From Hirsutella rhossiliensis (lineage: Eukaryota; Ascomycota; Sordariomycetes; Hypocreales; Ophiocordycipitaceae): a stretch of DNA of 64,000 bases. A program made the translations under genes and the position numbers. The notes under the pieces are model-generated. The model did no database searches and was not told the origin of the DNA. It worked only from the letters and a program-made list of their open reading frames with translations. The stretch covers positions 1,284,501-1,348,500 of the forward strand of contig NW_025408682.1 in NCBI RefSeq assembly GCF_020360975.1, in the 5' to 3' direction. Shown here one piece after another: positions 48,915 to 59,962 of this stretch; within the stretch, counting starts at the first letter, position 1; every line of letters begins with the position of its first letter.

Positions 48915-50602
48915 ATGGATTCTCCCCCCTCCAACGGCAAGACGTCCAACAAGGCCTGCCACAACTGCCGCCGTCGCCGGCTCCGCTGCGACCGCTCGTA
49001 TCCGCACTGCAACAAATGCCTCAGCGCCGGCAAGGAGTGCCTCGGCTACGGCAAGCTCTTCAGATGGATCGGTGCCGTCGCCAGTCGCGGCAAGCTGGCT
49101 GGACGGACCTCGTGCGCCCCCGACGACGCCCCGCGCAACCCCAAGCCGAGCAACCCCAGGTCGGCCAAGCCTTGCCTCGCCAGCCCCGACCGCGATCATG
49201 GCCAGCTCGTCTGCCGCCCGTCCACCGTCGACATTGGTCCCGTCGGCACTCCATGGACCCTCGTCGACCCCGTCTTCCAGGACATCGAGCCGTCGCATCG
49301 CCGCTACCTCAGCTACTGTATGTTCACCCGCCAGCCCCTTGCTGTCCTGTCCCGACTGACAGATCGCAGTCACCCAGCGCCTGTGCAGCGAGCTCATGCC
49401 GCTCGACTCGTTCAACGTGAATCCCTTCTTCAACCTCCTCCCCCTCAGCAGAGTCCACCCCCTGCTGCAGCACACCCTCGTCGCCGTCTCGGCCTCTCAC
49501 ATGTCCAACCTCATCAAGCCTCGCCTCCTTCCCGCTGCCGACCCCAATAGCTTGGCAACCCTCCCGGGCGTCGAGGAATCGTCCAGACACGCCTACCAGC
49601 ATGCCCTTGCCGCCAAGCACAAGGCCCTGAGCCTCATGCGCGACGCCGTCCAGCATATAGATTTTGCCAGCGCCGACGTCGTGCTCTCCGCCGTCGTCTT
49701 CCTCATCAACCTTGAGTTGATCGACTCGGGGAAACATGGCTGGAAAGCCCATTTGAAGGGTGCCGGCAGGATCCTTTCCCTCCTGCCGCCCGCCCTGCCC
49801 GGAAACGAAGACCTGAGAGACTTGATGTTTTCAGACAGCTTGGTGTAAGTAAGCCCTCGTCCGGGCCTGTCTTGGGACCGACTGCTCACAGCGCCGAAGT
49901 TACTTCGTCATGGGTTCGGCCTTCATCCCGGCCCCCGCATTCGAGGTCGGGCCCTTCTTCCAACCTTCTCACTTCCCAGACATGCTCAAGAAAGCGGCCG
50001 CCTACAGCTATAACAGCTGCCCGGCCGTTATTCTCGAAATCATCTACGAGGCGTCTCAGCTGTCCAACAGGACCGGCGACCAAGTCGCCGAGGACGACAT
50101 GGCCGCCGCCGGCCTGAACCTCATGCAGCGCGCCCGGGCCTTTGATGTCGAAGAGTGGGCACGCAACGAGGACAACTTCCGCTCCATGCGGGCCCCCGTG
50201 CTGCAGACTCGCTTCCACGCCGGATCAGCCTTTCGACTGGCCGTCTGTCTCTACATCTTACGGTCCATTCCGACGCTAAGTGCCATGAAGTGTCACGATG
50301 ACATGGTCGACGCGCTTGCTCGCGATATCATCTACCATACTTCGAGCGTGCCCGACGACGACCCCAACCTCAAGGTCATTACATGGCCCATCTTTGTCGT
50401 CGGAGCCGACACCAGCGACCCGGCGAGGCGTGAATGGGTCCGGCAGAAAATGCATCTCCTCGCGGCTTCCTGCCCCTGGGGGTTTTTGTACACCGCCATG
50501 GAAACGCTGGAGAAACTCTGGAACATGAACCTCGCCGCCAAGGGGCAAAAGTGCTGGGTCAAGTTTCTCAAAGACAACGAGATGAACTTTTTGGTCGTGT
50601 GA
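48915..50602 (+). CDS. Zn2Cys6 fungal transcription factor (ACR-2-like)
   Basis: Three exons, 48915-49317, 49370-49844 and 49900-50602, join in frame for 526 aa. The binuclear zinc cluster is at residues 15-42 with Cys15, 18, 25, 32, 35 and 42 in the standard spacing (x2, x6, x6, x2, x6), followed by a basic stretch. The rest is the fungal-specific regulatory domain with recognisable blocks YLSYFTQRLCSEL, HPLLQHTLVAVSASHMSNL and WKAHLKGAGRILSLL. This layout is the one annotated in Sordariomycetes as acriflavine-sensitivity control protein ACR-2-like; targets are unknown. A GA/GC simple repeat lies just upstream of the start. The gene is intact and divergent from the C2H2 gene across 8.4 kb. 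Confidence 0.9.
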
Positions 50603-52450
50603 CAAGGCCATCTCAGCCATCGCAGGTCGACAATGCTCTGTTGTTCACCCGCCGCCGTTTGACAAAGAGCCGTACTTGCCGCCTGGCCTTGGATTGGATC
50701 TAGGTATGTCCGTCTCTCTTCACTGTCCCCCGGCAGTCACGCTGACCCGCTGCACAGAAAGTGCGAGGCCTTCGTCTTTGCGGCCCACTTTCGCCACCAG
50801 TGGACAGGACGAAAATGAGAGCTGGAAACGCCGCATAAAAGGACAACGGTGCTTAAGCAAGGGGCTCGCACCACACAGATTTGAGCCTTACCGAACTGGC
50901 ACATGGCCTTGCGCATCCGGTATGTGGCACCGCCATGAGGGTGTAACATAAAGATCAGCACGTTCGCGGTGCAGCTCTACGGCACTGGGATATACAAGTC
51001 AAACGGAGAACCAGGCCGATTCGTGCCCTCTTTGATTTAGGTGGTGACTCACGTCGGTGCCTCCCTTGAATGTCTCTGAAGACAGATTCGGAAGAAGGGG
51101 TCCCACGATTTGACGTGCTGTCAAGTCTACTGGGACACATGACGGGAGAAAAAAGCTGGTCAACTTTCAACTCGCGCCTTATCGACGGTCGCCTCAATCT
51201 TTCGGCCGTCGCCAACGTCCAATGCAAAGTCGGAAACTGCAAGCTCTGAGCCAGTTAATTCATGCTTGCTGCCACGCCACAGCACTGACAGCAGAGGCTA
51301 TGAATCTCTCAGCATCAACTACACGGCTCTTTGCACAATTGGATTAAGATTCATTTGTCGCACGTATATCTGCCTGAGTGCATTGGATGGGTTTCTGCAT
51401 GCGAATACCAACGTCTCGTTCGGTGCTGGGCCGCGACGAAGACACGAGTGCTTGGCCATGGCATCTCTCCCCATTTCAACGCTACGTCTTGGCTGGGCCC
51501 TCATCCTGTCCAACTTGCTGGGGTTGGGGAACAACGCGAGACTGCGTCGATCGTGTACGGGGGAATTGAGCAGGCTCTGGGTGACTATATGCGTGTAGTG
51601 ACGGATTCATAGACCGAGTTTTGCTTTGCTCAATTCGGCATCATAGATGTAGCGCGCAATGATGGAGCCATTCCAGCACGTACCGGTTGAAGCTCTAACT
51701 GGCGACGGCGTGCATGTCTCTAGCTGTCCCTCTATCGCTCTTCTGCCTTTGTCAAAGCCACGACACGCCGCCTCGGTGTTGCAGACATGATTGACGGAGA
51801 TACCGAGGGTGCGAATGATGAGAGAGACGCCAGCGACGGAGAAAGGAGAGAAAGCGGCTGACCCAAGGATGCAAGTCTGAGTGTGCAAGAGCCCCGGCCA
51901 TTGATGCCCGCGGGTTTGGTGCTTGGAGGCTCACCGGCTGTTCAGAAACAGAAGGCCAGCATTGTGTAGAGAAAAAGCACCGCGACTTTCAAATATTTCC
52001 TGTGGCTTTGAAAAATGGCCCATGGCTTTCAGCCATCGATTTCAAGCACCCGTGACAAACGCAGGCTTTGTTAGACAAGGCTCGCAATGCCAAAGGAAAC
52101 ACCAACTGAACAGCTGCATCTGTAAAATGCGCGCACGGCTTTGTCGACACGGTTCTGTCTCGACATCTATGCACTCTGGTGCGTTGTTGTGGGAGCTGTA
52201 GGCTTGAGAAAGTCGGGTATAAAGCTGCTCTATAAGTCATGGACGGTATGGCTATAACCCATCACCAAAGACTCATTACTTTACACGCTCAGACTCATCT
52301 GGCACCTTGGATATCAACATCTACTAAACGGCTTCCATACGCTTTTTTTCTTCCTCGTCTACAGGCAAAGCTCTTGGGGAAAAATTTCCAGAAACGGCTG
52401 CATCAACGTCCCATTCGCGGGTTAAGACGATATATATCCTACTCTTCAAT
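50603..52450. other. intergenic, nothing recognised
   Basis: About 1.85 kb without a defensible ORF or RNA gene. Composition moves from GC-rich core to AT-richer accessory DNA across this stretch. Confidence 0.5.
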
Positions 52451-53065
52451 ATGGCATACATACTCTCCTTCGGCTTCTCTCAGGCTTTGCGGAACTCACC
52501 GAAAATATACGAAATCGCGAATAAGCTCCAGAAAGTGACTGATCCCAGAGGACAAGTGCAGGAGGTGTTGCAGGAAATAAACACGCTCCTCCCTAGAGGC
52601 ACACTCAATGTACACAAATGGTCGGCTGCGTACAAGCAATCTCCGTGGGTGAGCTCCTCGCACAAGAAAAACCCGTACAACACAACGAAGTCCCTTCGTG
52701 GGCGTCACACTTTCAGGTGCCTCGTCAACCTATATAAATTCGCAGTTCTGAAACAGTCATACGGCAGTGCATGGCAAGTCCCGAAGGGGGAGAGCGATAA
52801 TTTAATCGACATTTCCCTTGGTTTTCTAGCTGATAATTGCAGGACCGCAAGGCGGTCAAACTGTGCCTGTTACTGCAACATTAACAGTGGAGAGTCGATG
52901 AACGAAGAACAGACCAGAGGCATTGAGTGTCTACTCAGCTTGGTCTCAGGTATGATTTTGGCCGAGTGCATCGGCGATCACGAATGCAATTCCTCTTTCT
53001 TCATGGCGTTCAAGGCTGAAGCTGAGCGCGTCTTCGACTGCCTCGAATTTGGCCACTATCAATGA
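52451..53065 (+). CDS. orphan hypothetical protein, 204 aa
   Basis: A single-exon ATG-started ORF with no domain I recognise, no signal peptide and no membrane segment. The N-terminal half is Lys/Gln-rich and helical. The C-terminal half is cysteine-rich (about eight Cys between residues 129 and 196), including CACYCNINSG and AECIGDHECNSSF. A TATATAT-rich 3' flank (53150-53165) follows. It stands alone in AT-richer accessory DNA next to the micro-exon gene. It may be a lineage-specific protein; a chance ORF cannot be excluded. Confidence 0.45.
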   Translation: MAYILSFGFSQALRNSPKIYEIANKLQKVTDPRGQVQEVLQEINTLLPRGTLNVHKWSAAYKQSPWVSSSHKKNPYNTTKSLRGRHTFRCLVNLYKFAVLKQSYGSAWQVPKGESDNLIDISLGFLADNCRTARRSNCACYCNINSGESMNEEQTRGIECLLSLVSGMILAECIGDHECNSSFFMAFKAEAERVFDCLEFGHYQ

Positions 53066-54300
53066 TGACAGGGAATGTGGGCTTGAACGTCCTAGCTGTC
53101 ATGGCCATCATGTTTTGCCTCCGTCGTCAGTTCCCGTTGCTTTTAGTATTTATATATATATATCTATTTACGATTCAGATCCGCGTTTCATTCCTATGGC
53201 TGTTTAGACATTTGTCGCTCCCTTTCTGAGTGTTTCGAGCTGGCGGGGTCTATCTGCATCTGCCAGCTGCCCGATTAATACATATACATGTAGATATGCT
53301 AAACCTGTTACCGTTCTGAGACGGATACCCGGCCAGTATCCGACATTCTAGAACGTTCATCTGGAGCTGACGAGGGCGATTGTGGCCTTTATCGGTCAGC
53401 ATGTAAAACACCAGTGATGCAATGGCCGCGACGGCTGTTGGTCACCACGAAGAATAGGCGCTCTGACGTGCTAGCAGAGTCCTCTTGGGTCAGACAAGTT
53501 GTACACACGCGTTGTCGCAGAGCTGATGCGACTCTAAGAGACTCGACTGACATTAACTTGGAGATGCTCCGCAATGTCATCAAGGTGTCTACACAGGCCC
53601 GTCCCTTGCCTTGTTCCGCACATTCGAGCTTCAGATTCTTGAGCTTATCTTGGGTGCGGCACCCTTGCGCCAAGCGGGAGTTTATATTGAGCAATGGCCG
53701 CCGAGGTAGGGCCCGACGAAGCAGTTTGGCAAGTTAACTTGAGCTCGCAATTCTGATATGTGCAGGGAAAAGTGCCATTGCGCCCAGCCATTCCCGTGAT
53801 CTATCTGAACGAACCCATAGGCGAGTCGAGAAGCTTCGTTGGTATCTAGAGTGCAGCTACTTGCGGGCATGGTGGCTGAAGTATTCGAAGGGCAGTTTGA
53901 CGGGGACAAAGGCAGACACCCAAAGCAAGCGCACCACAGGGCTAAAGATGGCTAGAGTAGTTTAACATATTTACAGACATCTCGATCATCTGATCACCAA
54001 GGAAACAAGTGATTCTATGACTCCATGACTCTTTTAAGTCTGAGTATATCTGTGGATGGCACTGGACTGCAAAGTCATTGCAGGAGTGGGACCATTGAAG
54101 GGGACAATCTTCCCCGTCAAAGCAGCAATCTATCGAGATGGGGCAGATACTAGCAATAAGCAGAGTTCAAAATTACATGTATAAAGCAGACCACACCGAC
54201 CCGCTGAGATAAGGACGAGTGAAGAGGTGTAAAAGAGAAGTCGGTCCCAAAACCATCTGCCCTACAAGCCACAGTCCTCTGCAAACGCCTTTCCGCCAGA
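53066..54300. other. AT-richer intergenic; upstream region of the micro-exon gene
   Basis: No gene recognised. It ends with the TATA-like element and leader of the secreted-peptide gene. Confidence 0.5.
54180..54186 (+). promoter_or_regulatory. TATA-like box upstream of the micro-exon gene
   Basis: TATAAAG lies about 115 nt before the ATG at 54301, followed by a leader with no intervening ATG after 54230. Position and sequence suit a fungal core promoter, but this is inference from sequence alone. Confidence 0.45.
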
Positions 54301-55013
54301 ATGAATATCCTCATCTTCCTCACTGTACTTGCGCAGCTAGCGACAGCTGAACCGATAGGGGACAGAAAGTATCGATCTGGTGTACGTATAAATTCAAGAT
54401 CAACAGAGAATGTAGTGTGTTGCGGTTAAACAAGCACTCGACAATTTTACCGGCTGACCACCGGGTGCTATAGGGGGTAAGTTGTGGACTTGTCCCAGTC
54501 TCAACCCGAGAATGGCGACGGACAAGCCATATCATACTGATTCTGTATTATCAACAGCCACAGTTTGTAAGTGACGCAACCTTCCACGGAAACTTTGCAA
54601 TAATGGCGGTGGTGAGCTGATGTCTGTAATATCGGTACGCAGTGTGTAAGTCCTACAATCTCCCTCTCGCGGCAGAACATATCTACTGCTCATCACGGGT
54701 CTCAGCTAACAGCTAGTTCTAGCTAGTAAGTAATCCAATCTCTCCGTTGACGGTTGCGTCGAAGCGACCTTCGCTAATCACCTTTGCCAGTTTGTACGAA
54801 CCCCACGTATCTGGACACTGACTGGAGTAGCAGCTGATACTCTTCAATGTCTAGAAAGTGAGTGGAATTCTTAATCCACACACTCTCATGGCGAGCTGGC
54901 GAATCGCAGACTGAGCTCGGTTGAATGTAGCTTGTAAGTCTGTTGTGCTCGAGTCCCGACGACCGCAACTGCTAACCCGGAATAAACCGAAGTGTGTAGG
55001 TGCCTCCTCTTAA
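54301..55013 (+). CDS. secreted small peptide gene built of single-codon micro-exons
   Basis: Exon 1 (54301-54381) codes for a signal peptide (hydrophobic residues 3-14, AxA site after residue 16) and a short charged propeptide. Eight introns follow, each with donor, AG acceptor and usually a CTRAY-like branch site: 54382-54473, 54477-54563, 54567-54642, 54646-54722, 54726-54790, 54794-54854, 54858-54930, 54934-54992. Between consecutive introns remain exactly three bases, in phase 0: Gly (54474), Phe (54564), Cys (54643), Leu (54723), Phe (54791), Lys (54855), Leu (54931). The last exon (54993-55013) starts with Cys, adds five residues and ends TAA. The product is about 40 aa with a Cys30-x4-Cys35 loop. 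At the second junction an upstream AG (54557) would give nine bases, Pro-Gln-Phe, instead. Donors are GTAAGT five times, otherwise GTACGT, GTACGA, GTGAGT. No domain is known; the function may be a secreted signal, effector or bioactive peptide. Unspliced, exon 1 reads on to a stop at 54427-54429. Confidence 0.7.
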
Positions 55014-56683
55014 GCTATTCTCATTTTTATATTTGTCAATGATTGTCTAAGAGCAGAGACGTGATGCCAAGGGCACAATCAGACATTTTCTAAGCCAGAT
55101 CGGCCAAAATTTTGAACAATTTTGCCATCAGATCTTCGGCTCAGGGTGTATTATCGATGATAAATGGAATAAGCAAGATACGGCCGTTCCAGGGGGTATA
55201 CAGAACACCGGTTGCACGACGGTCATTTCGCGGATGGGCCGCGCGGTGGAAGCGGCAGGATGATAAAGAAACGGGCTCGACCCTTTGGCCCAATGTCTGC
55301 GCGCCATCTGATGTGTCCGAAAATGTTGGCGATTCGTACGTTCAAATGCGTCTTATCAATGGCTACCTGGGTCGTTGAACCGTAAATGACCGTCCTTGGC
55401 AAGCACAATACTTAACTGTTTCTCACGTCCTGTATTGAATCCACAGCATATGTCTTTATACTGTACTTCGTACGCATGGTACATGCACGCTCTCGGGAAT
55501 CTTTTGTACCAAGAAGACTAAACATAGGGGGCACATTGATAAGTTGAATACGGATTTTTCAAGCTGGTAAAATACCGCTACACCAGGCAAAATAGGAGCA
55601 CCCCCAGTGGAGGTGCTATTAATGCGTATTATAGGTCCCTTTCTGCCGTGATATTATCAATCAACCCTCCAATCTCCCCGCCTGCTTATTGTTTAAATCG
55701 CCGCCGTCAAAACTACTTTCAGACTCCGGTTTAACTGCCAAACCAATAGCGCGAGGGTCAAAGGGTGAAGCTCCGGTGTCGGCGTAAGCTTGCTGGGGCC
55801 GAGTTGCGAGCGTCCCGATTCTGGGGAATGATTGACCTTGACCTGACTTCCCCGGCGAAAACGCACCACAAACAGCGCCGCTGCCAATTAAGAAGAGCCA
55901 ATATATCATTTGCCACTTGGTGAGACTGCGCGTGGATTCAGGGTTAAAACCCCAAGTATCCAATGTCGCATTCCCGCCGGTCGTGATCCCAGAGTCTTCT
56001 CAGATGTCTCACTGACGAAAGTGAAGCGCAAGAAACAGGCCATCGAACATGAATACCTGTCAGCACTGTAACCTTCCATGGTGTCTATGGTGGTTGAGCC
56101 AGCGGGCAGGTGTTCGTGCCGGCATGATAGACTGGATGGTAAGGCAGAAGGTTACGTGACGAGGTCGCAGAGGATGGCGAGCTGGGTTCCGTCTAGGATC
56201 CCGCTCCTCGCCCACTGTCCCGGTACGATGCACTCCCTCCCCAAATCGCAATCCATAGTGACTTTATCGTCCTCAGCCGCGCATATGCAGATATCGGCCT
56301 TGAGCCGGACCCAAATAGGCTACGCATCGCATAGCCCACCATCAATATTGTGCCTGCTTCGTTCGCCTCTGACGGTGGCACCACGGTCCGCAAGCGAAGC
56401 CCATAGCGCCGGGAATGGGCCAAGCAACTCGTCTCTCCCAGTGACTGAGCGAGGGACGAGCGTCATGACGTTTCCCGGCGACAGCTGAATGCGCCCAAAG
56501 TCGTGGAACGCGGGCAAGATGTGTGTGGAACAGAATAAGCCAGTATGTTATTGATCCGACGAAACCCAAGTTGCTGCGAGATTTTCTCGCCTTGAGTCGA
56601 CCTTGTCCGAAGAATCCAGTCTTCCGGTTCGGGCCCTGCTCAGTGTCTATGAAACAGACGAGGCAAACAGTGTGCCGAGAAGA
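55014..56683. other. intergenic with a diverged repeat and possible gene remnants
   Basis: This contains the third copy of the LTR-like repeat (about 55556-55653). A minus-strand open stretch at 55661-55970 has one hydrophobic segment (WQMIYWLFLIGSGAVCGAF) but no ATG. Minus-strand fragments at 56193-56520 also look like broken coding sequence. I cannot assign either. Confidence 0.4.
55556..55653 (-). repeat. 97-bp LTR-like repeat, diverged copy 3
   Basis: The reverse complement aligns along its whole length to the copies at 15669 and 61122 with roughly one base in five changed. The GGTGTAGCGGTATTTTACC block is fully kept. No clear target duplication remains, so it is older than the other two copies. 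Confidence 0.7.
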
Positions 56684-59600
56684 CAGGCTTGGAAATCGAT
56701 CGTACAATCGATTTGATCGAATCGATTAATCGAATCGATTTCGATTTCGATCGATCGATTAGAAGTCCTGCTCGATCGATATCGTATCGATCCAACCTCC
56801 AATCGATCGATTTGATCGTCGTTCGCCATGTCCATACAAGGTGTCCAGGGTAGGCTGCGTAGGTTGGATGCGTGACGATGCTGCCGCCCGACGCGTCTGC
56901 CAAACACCCTGGCAAACGACCGGGGGTCCCAGGCAGCCAGTCATATCTATCTTGTTGCCGCGCGTCGCGTGTCGACAAAAGTAAATTGATCTCTCCGTCT
57001 CTTGCGTTTGCAAGTCCTCCCGTTCAACGGAATCAGTACGCGTCGCAACCAGGAATTATTTCGGGCCTCAGCCTGTCCGAGTAGACTTCATACAGATTCG
57101 ACCTTATCAGCCTCGCACCCTTCGATTTGACCTCGCCCACATTGTTTACGGACGTTTCCCACCATGGACGCGCTTGATGAGGACATAGAGATCGCCTCCT
57201 CCACGCCGCCGCCTTCCGAGCCGACAACCAGTTCAGCATCAACTAAATATGCACCCATGGGGTTTCAGATTATGAAGCTTGGACGACTGATAAATTTGGG
57301 CGGTTCCCCGGCTTCACGATTTGCCACGACCCTTCTCGAGAACGGACGTGGTGGTGGCAATTCGGATTCAGAATGAAGGACAACAGGTCACGGCCCCACA
57401 AGATCGTATGGATCTGCGAGAGATGCTTCCTCCGGGACAGGCCGAAGACAGCACATTACGTCTTCATCGCTTCGACTGGGGGAAGCGTCGTCCGACATCT
57501 GAGGAAGGAGCACAAAGTCGTGGTTTGTGCCACCTCTCCGTACCCCATCTCCACGTCGTTCGATCATGCCCGCTAACTTGTCAGCCACCTTCTAGACAAC
57601 GTGCAGGCTCAGTTACCGGGAGTGGAGGTGCAGAACGGAACCTGCTTGATATGCTTCGCGCCGATCCGACGAACCCTCGAGATCAGACTCTTCTCAGCAA
57701 TCTGCATACGTTATTCGATCCGAAGATGAATCAACTGCTCCTGCTCGACTGGCTTACATATCATAACCTCCTTTAATGTCGTAAACTCTGAGCGCTTCAG
57801 ACGACTCCTTCTCTACAACAACCCGGCTCTCCAGGAAGGCCAGATACCAACTGGCAAAACGCTTGTGAATCTGCTACTAGATGAGTATAATCGCGCTCTT
57901 GGTCCGCTTTGCGAGCTGCTTCAAAGAGCGAGAAGTATGATTCATTTTACCTTTGATGGCTGGACTTCCCGACAAAACACATCATTCCTCGGTATCAACG
58001 CCCACTTTATCGACCAAGATTGGAACCAATGGGAATCCTCTTGGCTTTGCCGGCTCTCGCGAAACGCCATACTGGAGCAGCGCTTGCAGATGAAGTTGCA
58101 GATACAATATGCGCGTTTGGTCTTGAAGACAGGTATAGAACCACAGTCAACACTTCTTGGGTCCGTTAGCTGACAATCTTGACTGTTATCCGGCGTCAGA
58201 ATCGGGTACTACACGCTTGACAACGCTACGAATAATGATACGGCTGTGGAAGCGCTTGCCGCTGAGTTCGATTTCGACAGGAAGAGCGTCGCATCCGCTG
58301 CGCCCTCATTTTCTGAACCTGGCCGTCAGGGCTATGATGTACGGCAGCAAAGGGATAATTTCAACGAGTTGCTTGCTCATTGGGGCGATAAGGACTTTGT
58401 GGCTGAAGAGGAAGAGCAGCGCCAGTTGTCCGACGCTATCAATGAGCTGGCGACCGACGACGACTTCTGTGTGCCGAGCATGGAAGAAGGATTCGAGGTT
58501 GAAACAGTCCCAGAAGGCAGTCAGGATCAGGACGTACTGCCCGACATCATCAATGGCGAAGAAGTGGACAAGTACCGCAAGTTTGGGCCATTTGGCAAAC
58601 TTCACAATATTGGCATTGCTCTTCGAACGAGCAGTCAACTTCTCGAGGTCTTTTACGAAGCTCAACGGCAAACCGCTCCTACTGAACCTATTCTTACGTG
58701 GGTTCAAAACGTCTGCACTCGCTGGCAATCCGATGAGGCGATGGCCTCACGCGCTCTGCTGAAGCGTACGGCTTTGAACAGGATGTTTTCCATCATCGAG
58801 GAACGATGGCTTGGCAAAGGCGGCAAAGAACAGGACAAACCAGCGATACTGAAAGAACAACTTTCCCTTGAAGAATGGAAGGTCGTTGTTGCGGTTCAGA
58901 AGATCCTTCAGCCATTCAAGATCGCCTCGAAGCAACTCCAGGGCGAGGGTATTGCTGGTAAACGCTCCACGTCAGGAGGGTTCGATGAGTAGAGTTCAGG
59001 AGTTATAATCGAAGAGAACGAAGATCAGACCATGAAAGAGGTTCACCTGTTCAATGACATGGACGCAAGAACTCGCAGGGTTTTGAAGATTTACATCAAG
59101 CTCGGATGGAAGAAGCTGAACGACTACTATAGCAAGCTGACCTCAACCGCATATGTAGCGGCAGTGGTGTTCCACCCCTGCAAGAAGTGGCGCGCTCTGG
59201 AACGGCTTTGGAGCCAACTCCCGTCTCGTCAGACGTCGGAGTGGGAAAGAACATATGCGAGAAGCTTAGCGACAGTCTGGAAAGAGAGGTACAAGAACAT
59301 GGCTCATCGGCAATCCTGCGATGGTGTTTCAGCGGATACGACTAATAGTGGCTTGGACTATATTGAGCGTCGATTGGCGTTTAGTCGATCATTGGCTTGC
59401 CCTGAGCCTCGAGGGCGGCAAATTAAAGGACCAAAGCAGTCAACCGCCTTGCAAGAACAGGACGAGCTTGATCAGTACCTATCAGAGCCGCCGGTGGAAA
59501 ATATCGCATACAAAACGGACCCAATCGCTTGGTGGAAGGACGTTGGTGTTGCGCGGTTTCCTCGGCTGTCTTATATGGCTGTTGACTACCTTACCATCGC

Positions 59601-59962
59601 GTCGTCTTCAGCAGGAACGGAAAGAGATTTTAGCAGCTGTGGGAGGATGATAACACCACTGAGATCTCGCCTACGACGCCATATTGTGGCGATGGCGCAG
59701 TGTCTTCGTTCCTGGAGTAAAGCTGGCATCTATCAGCCGACACTTCCTCTTGGTCTGCTTGAAGGGGACAATTGGAGGCAAGTTCTTCAACTGATGGGCA
59801 AGATCACCTAGATAGGGATGATTTTTAGTATTGATCGATTCGATCGTCGATCGATTCGAATCAAACAGCGATCGATCGATATCGATCGATTGAAGGTGAC
59901 GATCGATAAAATTCGATCGATCAGGCTCGAAAATCGATCTATAAGATCGATTTCCAACTCTG
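56684..59962 (+). mobile_element. hAT-superfamily DNA transposon, 3279 bp
   Basis: A perfect 8-bp target duplication CGAGAAGA flanks the element (56676-56683 and 59963-59970). The inverted ends CAGRSTTGGAAATCGATC match at both sides with a few changes. Subterminal regions (56690-56820 and 59826-59958) are packed with CGATCGATT/AATCGATCG motifs in both orientations, probably transposase binding sites. Between them lies a BED-finger hAT transposase. The length is normal for an autonomous fungal hAT element, but the coding frame has several breaks. Confidence 0.93.
57164..59811 (+). pseudogene. hAT transposase with BED finger and hATC domain, recently inactivated
   Basis: Reading from an ATG at 57164: an N-terminal segment, a [10 protein letters not shown] block, and a BED-type zinc finger (ICERCFLRD...VVRHLRKEH, about 57400-57520). 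Then the RNase H-like core with FTFDGWTS (first catalytic Asp near 57955) and, after an apparent true intron (about 58132-58199, GTATAG...GTCAG), [12 protein letters not shown] (second catalytic Asp). A long helical insertion follows, then the hATC dimerisation domain with YLTIASSSAGTERDFSS (about 59580-59640), ending in a stop at 59809-59811. Breaks seen are frame changes near 57255 and 57590, a frameshift near 58030, and a single in-frame TAG at 58990-58992. Otherwise the protein is complete, so the copy was lost recently. Confidence 0.88.

Noticed and set aside
53150..53165. TATATATATAT run as a promoter for the micro-exon gene
   Set aside because: It is more than 1.1 kb upstream of the start and just behind the stop of the orphan ORF; the TATAAAG at 54180 is better placed.
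55661..55963. 100-codon minus-strand ORF with a hydrophobic segment
   Set aside because: It lacks an ATG, and no splice partner could be placed; kept only as a possible remnant.
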